Of a DNA stretch of 9,742 nt, positions 6,174 through 9,742 are shown one piece after another. The DNA is from a bacterium (lineage in GTDB: Bacteria; Patescibacteriota; Patescibacteriia; Patescibacteriales; GWC2-42-12). Below the pieces are notes generated by a model, which worked only from the letters and a program-made list of their open reading frames with translations, was not told the DNA's origin and made no database searches. Position 1 is the first letter of the stretch, and the number at the start of each line of letters is the position of its first letter. Made by a program: the position numbers and the translations under genes. The stretch is from the NCBI GenBank assembly GCA_030655095.1, contig JAURWF010000016.1, positions 1-9,742 on the forward strand. Reading direction: 5' to 3'.

Positions 6174-6383
6174 ATGGCAAAAATTTCTCGAGTAGATGTT
6201 GGTAAAATTAGTAGTAGTAAATTTGGTGGGTCAGCAAATAAAGCTGTAATTGCTAAATTAGCTTATGGTGGAAAAACAGCTAGTAGTATTAATAAGGGAT
6301 TAAAAGCTACTGGGATTGAAGAGGGAAAAAGACAGAGATATTTAAGTGTGCTTGAGCCAAATCCAAAAAAAAAACTGAAATAA
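6174..6383 (+). CDS. Small basic protein of unknown function (possibly front half of a frameshifted gene)
   Basis: I do not recognise this 69-residue protein. It is rich in Lys, Ser, Gly and Ala, strongly basic and has no membrane segment or signal peptide. It begins M-A-K-I-S-R-V-D-V-G-K-I and carries a K-R-Q-R-Y basic patch near residues 52-56. It has a good promoter 38 bases upstream and no Shine-Dalgarno sequence. The C-terminus is read through a run of ten A bases (6365-6374) and stops seven bases later. A -1 shift on that run would join it to the next ORF and give one 173-residue protein. That it is expressed is supported only by the promoter and an open frame. Confidence 0.6.
   Translation: MAKISRVDVGKISSSKFGGSANKAVIAKLAYGGKTASSINKGLKATGIEEGKRQRYLSVLEPNPKKKLK
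6365..6374 (+). other. A10 run, possible -1 slippage site joining two ORFs
   Basis: Ten consecutive A bases. In the upstream ORF's frame they read C-CA AAA AAA AAA CTG, so they contain A-AAA-AAA heptamers, a known slippery form. Shifting by -1 leads to ACT (6374-6376) in the frame of the downstream ORF, which is open from 6356 to its stop at 6692-6694. Ribosomal frameshifting, polymerase slippage, a real indel or an assembly error would look the same here. Confidence 0.45.
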
Positions 6384-6418
6384 ATTCAGGGCAGATTAAT
6401 AGAAATTTAAAGTTTGGT

Positions 6419-6694
6419 ATGGTACGCGCGCAAGAGGTTTCAACTTTAAATAAAGATGAAAGTAAATATAGATTTGGAAATAGATTTAGCAGACAAGGGA
6501 ATGAAACAGCAATATTGGGAAGAGTTGGAGTTGGAACTAGCGCTGGAGTTAAAGGAAACGCAGGAAATTTAGGAATAGGAGTGGGAAATTCTCAGACAAC
6601 GGGTTTTGCGTCAAATTTTAATAAAAATACTACTAAAATTTCTCCATCTAGTTTTAAAAAACCAGGCGGAGTTAAGCCGATAATAGGATTTTGA
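6419..6694 (+). CDS. Glycine-rich protein of unknown function (possibly back half of a frameshifted gene)
   Basis: No family is recognised. If translated from the ATG at 6419 it has 91 residues, low in complexity and rich in Gly, Asn, Ser and Thr, with G-R-V-G-V-G-T-S-A-G-V-K-G-N-A-G-N-L-G-I-type stretches and a basic, proline-containing end (F-K-K-P-G-G-V-K-P-I-I-G-F). The ATG has no ribosome-binding site. The same frame is open 21 codons upstream (6356-6418, including I-N-S-G-Q-I-N-R-N-L-K-F-G) and meets the upstream ORF at the A10 run. That continuity is why I favour a single broken or frameshifted gene over two genes. No signal peptide or membrane segment is seen. Stop TGA at 6692-6694. 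Confidence 0.5.
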   Translation: MVRAQEVSTLNKDESKYRFGNRFSRQGNETAILGRVGVGTSAGVKGNAGNLGIGVGNSQTTGFASNFNKNTTKISPSSFKKPGGVKPIIGF

Positions 6695-6707
6695 AAAATA
6701 CGATTTT

Positions 6708-6763
6708 AAAACTCAAAACTCAAAACTCAAAATTCAAAATTCAAAATTCAAAATATAAAATAT
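6708..6763 (+). repeat. Intergenic heptamer array (8 units) before adk
   Basis: Eight 7-bp units without interruption: three AAAACTC, three AAAATTC, two AAAATAT. It fills most of the 76-base gap between the unknown ORF and adk. Variants are grouped rather than mixed, as expected from local expansion of single units by slippage after point mutation. The last unit ends in TATAAT (6761-6766), but this is only 4 bases before the adk ATG, too close for an ordinary promoter. The unit resembles the AATTACA heptamer found in genes nearby. Confidence 0.92.
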
Positions 6764-6770
6764 AATTTAC

Positions 6771-7436
6771 ATGAAAACTATTTTAATTTTTTTTGGTCCT
6801 CCTGGATCAGGCAAAGGCACTCAAGCTGATTTGCTATCACAGAAAACTGGTTGGAAAAAAATTTCTACTGGCGATTTGTTGCGTTCTGAAACTGCATTGA
6901 AAAGTCCATTAGGAAAACAAGCGGAAAAATATATGAAAGCGGGTAAATTAGTTCCTGATAAATTGTTGATTGATTTAGTTGCTAAAAGTTTGAAGCAAAA
7001 AACAGAAGGTTTTATTTTTGATGGTTATCCAAGAAATATTGAACAACAAAAAGCTTTGTCAAATATGTTTGAAAAGTGTTTAAAAAAGAATGACCAAGTT
7101 GTGTCATTACTTGTGGATGTAAGTGATAAAGAAATTAAACATCGATTGAGTCAAAGAAGGGTATGTTCTTGTGGAGCAATTTATCATTTGAAATATAATC
7201 CGCCAATAAATAAGGGGATTTGCGATGTTTGTCGTCAGAAGTTATTTATTAGAGATGATGATGAGCCTAAAATTATTAATCATCGTTTGAAAATATATCA
7301 TCAAAATAGCGAACCAATATTTGATTATTGGCAACAGATTGGTAAATTGATAAAAATAAACGGAGAGCAACCAATAGCTAAAATACATAAAGAAATTTTG
7401 CAGAAATTAAAAGAATTGAAATTAATAATATTGTAA
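6771..7436 (+). CDS. adk: Adenylate kinase, zinc-LID type
   Basis: Adenylate kinase interconverts ATP + AMP and 2 ADP in the cytoplasm. It is 221 residues, normal for the long form. The P-loop is G-P-P-G-S-G-K-G-T (9-17), the AMP-site block S-T-G-D-L-L-R (32-38), and D-G-Y-P-R-N (84-89) carries the conserved Arg. The LID domain (about 125-162) holds four Cys: C132, C134, C151, C154. Their pattern is C-x1-C-x16-C-x2-C, one residue shorter in the first knuckle than the usual C-x2-C. R-D-D-D-E-P (161-166) and H-R-L (171-173) follow as expected. The ATG lies directly after the heptamer array with no Shine-Dalgarno sequence. map follows after 8 bases, the common adk-map pairing. Confidence 0.96.
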   Translation: MKTILIFFGPPGSGKGTQADLLSQKTGWKKISTGDLLRSETALKSPLGKQAEKYMKAGKLVPDKLLIDLVAKSLKQKTEGFIFDGYPRNIEQQKALSNMFEKCLKKNDQVVSLLVDVSDKEIKHRLSQRRVCSCGAIYHLKYNPPINKGICDVCRQKLFIRDDDEPKIINHRLKIYHQNSEPIFDYWQQIGKLIKINGEQPIAKIHKEILQKLKELKLIIL

Positions 7437-7444
7437 TTATAGAT

Positions 7445-8242
7445 ATGGTAACTATTAAAAATGAAAAAGAGATAAAGATGATGCGTGAAGGTGGCAAGCT
7501 TTTGGCGCAAATTATGCAAAAGTTAATTGCAGAAGTTAAGCCAGGTGTTTTTACAGGTCATTTAGAAAAAATGGCTTGTGATTTAATTAGTCAAGTTGGT
7601 GGTCGCCCATCTTTTAAGGGCTATCAATCTAAATATGATTCAGTTTCTTATCCTACTGCACTTTGTGCCTCCATTAATAGTGAAGTTGTTCATTCTCCAA
7701 CGTTGCCTTCACAAGAATTAAAGCAGGGGGATATTATCGGATTGGATTTAGGGATGGAATATCCATTTTATGCCAATACTGCTGAGTGTGGATATTATAC
7801 TGATATGGCCATGACAGTTCCTGTTGGAAAAACTAGTCTTGAAGCGCAAAAATTAATTGATGTAACTAGAGAGGCTTTGCGATTAGGAATTGAACAGATT
7901 TTGCCTGGTAATACTTTAAACAGTATTGGCAGAACTATTGAGAATTATGTTCGCAGAAATAAATTTACTGTAGTGCGTGAATTAGTAGGTCATGGCGTTG
8001 GTCATGATGTTCATGAAGATCCGCAAGTTCATAATTATAATGTAGCTGAAAATAATAAAATAATTTTAAAGCAAGGAATGGTTTTAGCTATTGAGCCAAT
8101 GGTTAATGCTGGTGGTTGGAGGATTAAGAGTGGCAAAGACGGGTTTTCTTTTTTAACCGCTGACAATAGTTTGAGCGCTCATTTTGAACATTCTGTTTTA
8201 ATTACTAAAAATGGGTACGAAATATTGACAAAGTATGAATAA
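7445..8242 (+). CDS. map: Methionine aminopeptidase type I
   Basis: Removes the initiator methionine from new proteins as they leave the ribosome. It is 265 residues, normal for the bacterial type. All five metal ligands are visible: D101 (G-L-D-L-G), D120 (Y-Y-T-D-M-A-M), H183 (V-G-H-G-V-G), E217 (A-I-E-P-M) and E248 (F-E-H-S). H83 (V-V-H-S-P) and H190 match the substrate-binding and catalytic histidines. The two aspartates are 19 residues apart against 11 in the E. coli enzyme, so there is a short insert (about 104-116) between them. It starts 8 bases after adk and overlaps ruvX by 8 bases, so the three are probably one operon. No Shine-Dalgarno sequence is present. Confidence 0.97.
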   Translation: MVTIKNEKEIKMMREGGKLLAQIMQKLIAEVKPGVFTGHLEKMACDLISQVGGRPSFKGYQSKYDSVSYPTALCASINSEVVHSPTLPSQELKQGDIIGLDLGMEYPFYANTAECGYYTDMAMTVPVGKTSLEAQKLIDVTREALRLGIEQILPGNTLNSIGRTIENYVRRNKFTVVRELVGHGVGHDVHEDPQVHNYNVAENNKIILKQGMVLAIEPMVNAGGWRIKSGKDGFSFLTADNSLSAHFEHSVLITKNGYEILTKYE

Positions 8243-8636
8243 TTTTAAGTTAGAAAAAAGATATTTAGGAATAGATTGGGGAGAAAAAAGAATTGGTTTA
8301 GCTGTCGGTGATAGTGAAACTAAAATTGCAGTGCCATTTAAGACAGTAGAAAATATAGAAAAAGTATTACAAATAATAAATGATGAAAAAATAGATATAG
8401 TGATTATTGGCGAGCCTTTGTCAATTACAAATTACAAATTACAAATTACGAATGAGAAATATAATAAATTTATTAAAGATTTAAAAGATAGAAGCAATTT
8501 ACAAATTGAATTAATTGACGAAAGATTATCTAGCAAAGCAGGAGATGCTTTAATTGGCGACAAGAAGGTTAAAGCTTCAAGAGATGAAGTGGCCGCTATG
8601 TTGATTTTACAATTATATTTAGATAAAATGTTTTAA
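8235..8636 (+). CDS. ruvX: YqgF/RuvX family RNase H-fold nuclease
   Basis: RuvX/YqgF is an RNase H-fold protein linked to pre-16S rRNA end processing and proposed as a Holliday-junction resolvase. It is 133 residues, near the family norm. Motifs: Y-L-G-I-D-W-G-E-K-R-I-G-L-A (10-23) with catalytic D14, V-I-I-G-E-P-L (56-62), I-E-L-I-D-E-R-L-S-S (91-100) and S-R-D-E-V-A-A-M-L-I-L-Q (115-126) with D117/E118. Right after G-E-P-L, where the family usually has a short N-x-D-G-type loop, the sequence is S-I-T-N-Y-K-L-Q-I-T-N (63-73), encoded by a heptamer repeat. The ATG at 8235 overlaps the end of map by 8 bases, implying translational coupling. The catalytic acids all remain, so the protein is probably functional. 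Confidence 0.93.
   Translation: MNNFKLEKRYLGIDWGEKRIGLAVGDSETKIAVPFKTVENIEKVLQIINDEKIDIVIIGEPLSITNYKLQITNEKYNKFIKDLKDRSNLQIELIDERLSSKAGDALIGDKKVKASRDEVAAMLILQLYLDKMF
8423..8450 (+). repeat. Heptamer tandem repeat inside ruvX (4 units)
   Basis: Three perfect AATTACA units and one AATTACG, ending in AATGAG. It encodes I-T-N-Y-K-L-Q-I-T-N in the loop after the conserved G-E-P-L motif. It is the cleanest copy of the unit that also occurs in valS (360-387), in the same orientation relative to the gene. Confidence 0.92.
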
Positions 8637-8681
8637 AGAAATTATAAATATTATTAATTCATTTTTTAATTATTATTTTTA

Positions 8682-9389
8682 ATGCATATTAAAATAAACA
8701 AATTTGAAGGACCGTTGGATTTGTTGTTGAAACTAATTGAAAAAGAAGAATTGGATATTACTGAAATTAGTTTAGCTAAAATTGCTGATCAGTATATTGA
8801 ATATATTAAAAGTGTTCATGGGATTAAGCCAGATGAATTGGCTGATTTTTTAGTAATAGCCACTAAATTATTACTGATTAAATCTAAAGCGCTTTTGCCT
8901 TATCTTTTTCAAGAAGAAGAGCTTGAGATTGAAGAATTTGAACATCAGTTATTAATGTATAAAGAATTTTTGGAAGCGACTAAATTGCTTGAAGAGATGA
9001 TTGGCAAAAAAAAGTTTATGTTTACTCGCGAATTTAATCAGCAGGCTATTTTAGCTGATGTTAATATTTTTTCTCCGCCAAAAAAAATAACAGTTGTAAT
9101 TTTGCAAACAATTTTTCAAGAATTGATTGTTAAAAATAAGCCGATGGAGCTTTTAGAAGAAAAAAAAATGGAATATGTAGTAAGCATTGAAGAAAAAATT
9201 CTTGCTATTCAACAAATGTTGATTGATAAAATAAAAATTAATTTTAATATAGTGCAGGCTGTTGCGAAAAATAAAATGGAAGTAATTGTTAGTTTTTTAG
9301 CTTTGTTAGAGTTAATTAAACAGAGAGATGTTTTTGTGGTTCAAGTAAGTCTATTTGCTGAAATAGAGATTAATAAAAATATAAATTAA
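8682..9389 (+). CDS. scpA: Segregation and condensation protein A (kleisin)
   Basis: ScpA is the kleisin that bridges the SMC heads and, with ScpB, forms the bacterial condensin that compacts and separates chromosomes. It is 235 residues, normal length. The N-terminal helical domain has the signature F-E-G-P-L-D-L-L-L (8-16) and L-D-I-T-E-I-S-L-A-K-I-A-D-Q-Y (24-38), then A-T-K-L-L-L-I-K-S-K-A-L-L-P (66-79). An acidic stretch (E-E-E-L-E-I-E-E) follows, and the C-terminal winged helix is recognisable as V-I-V-S-F-L-A-L-L-E-L-I-K-Q. The ATG follows a 45-base T/A-rich gap after ruvX; scpB starts 6 bases after its stop, the standard scpAB pair. Confidence 0.95.
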   Translation: MHIKINKFEGPLDLLLKLIEKEELDITEISLAKIADQYIEYIKSVHGIKPDELADFLVIATKLLLIKSKALLPYLFQEEELEIEEFEHQLLMYKEFLEATKLLEEMIGKKKFMFTREFNQQAILADVNIFSPPKKITVVILQTIFQELIVKNKPMELLEEKKMEYVVSIEEKILAIQQMLIDKIKINFNIVQAVAKNKMEVIVSFLALLELIKQRDVFVVQVSLFAEIEINKNIN

Positions 9390-9395
9390 ATTTTT

Positions 9396-9742
9396 ATGAG
9401 TAATATAAAATCCAAAATTGAATCTTTGTTATTTATTTCAGCTAAGTCTTTATCTATAAAACATTTGGCTGAATTATTAAAAATTAATGCTGAAGAAATT
9501 CAGAAAGCTGGAGACGAATTAATAAATGATTATAAAAAAATATCTGGAGGAATGCAAGTGATAAAGACTGTTGATAAATATCAAATGGTAAGTTCGCCGA
9601 ATAATGCTAAATTAATTCAAGAATTTATTAAAGATGAAACAACTGGCGAACTATCACGGCCGAGTTTAGAAGCTTTAACAATTATTACTTATCGTGGTCC
9701 GATTTCTAAAATTGATTTAGACAGGATTAGGGGAATTAATTG
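9396..9742 (+). CDS. scpB: Segregation and condensation protein B, N-terminal part (3' end outside window)
   Basis: ScpB is the winged-helix dimer that binds ScpA in the SMC condensin. The frame is open from ATG 9396 to the window edge, giving 115 complete codons. It starts M-S-N-I-K-S-K-I-E-S-L-L-F-I-S-A, the usual N-terminal helix of the family, with L-S-I-K-H-L-A-E-L-L for the first winged helix. It continues with S-G-G-M-Q-V-I-K-T-V and the diagnostic L-S-R-P-S-L-E-A-L-T-I-I-T-Y-R-G-P-I-S, then D-L-D-R-I-R-G-I-N. It lies 6 bases after scpA, with only A/T before the ATG. Only the second winged helix and tail are missing. Confidence 0.95.
   Translation, partial: MSNIKSKIESLLFISAKSLSIKHLAELLKINAEEIQKAGDELINDYKKISGGMQVIKTVDKYQMVSSPNNAKLIQEFIKDETTGELSRPSLEALTIITYRGPISKIDLDRIRGIN

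Noticed and set aside
6708..6763. CRISPR array or origin iterons
   Set aside because: Units are 7 bp without spacers, and no cas, dnaA or rep gene is nearby; simple tandem expansion explains it.
6761..6766. TATAAT directly before adk as a promoter
   Set aside because: It ends 4 bases before the ATG, so transcription would begin at or after the start codon, and no -35 is present; it is a by-product of the AAAATAT heptamers.
7325..7519. 64-codon ORF on the - strand across the adk/map boundary
   Set aside because: Overlaps two firm genes, and its Asn/Phe/Ile-rich translation is typical of reverse AT-rich coding sequence.
7751..7805. Extra residues between the metal-binding aspartates of Map
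   Set aside because: No repeat is visible at the DNA level, all ligands are intact, and small loop-length differences are common in this family.

Overview
The window is about 9.7 kb of very AT-rich, gene-dense bacterial DNA (roughly 30% GC or less by eye). All recognisable genes lie on the + strand, gaps are short, and Shine-Dalgarno sequences are almost absent. TGA acts as a stop (ends of argS and of the glycine-rich ORF) and TGG encodes Trp, so the standard bacterial code fits. The small, compact housekeeping genes, heptanucleotide repeats inside coding regions, a DUF4143 ATPase and a T7-lysozyme-like amidase suggest a Patescibacteria/CPR genome of Parcubacteria type. That placement is an inference from style, not from a phylogenetic marker. 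No stretch of 300 bases lacks a gene.

Layout: (1) 1-862, the 3' end of valS, whose first bases are a perfect 34-bp palindrome read in frame. (2) 911-2122, tyrS of the TyrZ-like type. (3) 2129-3320, a DUF4143 ATPase gene behind its own consensus sigma-70-type promoter. (4) 3307-3915, the C-terminal part of glutamate racemase (murI). Its N-terminal part with the first catalytic Cys is missing, and the homology starts exactly where the ATPase gene ends. (5) 3925-5628, argS. (6) 5656-6081, a small zinc amidase without signal peptide. (7) 6174-6694, two unknown ORFs behind an extended -10 promoter; they could be one 173-residue protein joined by a -1 shift on an A10 run. (8) 6708-6763, an array of eight heptamers. 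(9) 6771-8636, adk, map and ruvX, tightly packed, with map and ruvX overlapping by 8 bases. (10) 8682-9742, scpA and the start of scpB.

Functionally the window is informational housekeeping: three aminoacyl-tRNA synthetases, nucleotide balance (Adk), N-terminal Met removal (Map), RuvX/YqgF RNA processing or Holliday-junction function, and chromosome condensation (ScpA/ScpB with SMC). The accessory material is the ATPase, the amidase and the unknown ORF pair.

The most interesting signals are structural. 7-bp tandem repeats have been absorbed in frame into valS, tyrS and ruvX, where they encode versions of a cyclic heptapeptide (I-T-N-Y-K-L-Q), and related heptamers fill the gap before adk. 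A palindrome sits in the coding frame of valS. murI appears decapitated by the arrival of an ATPase gene. A poly-A site may fuse two unknown ORFs. I see no complete new defence or mobile system here.
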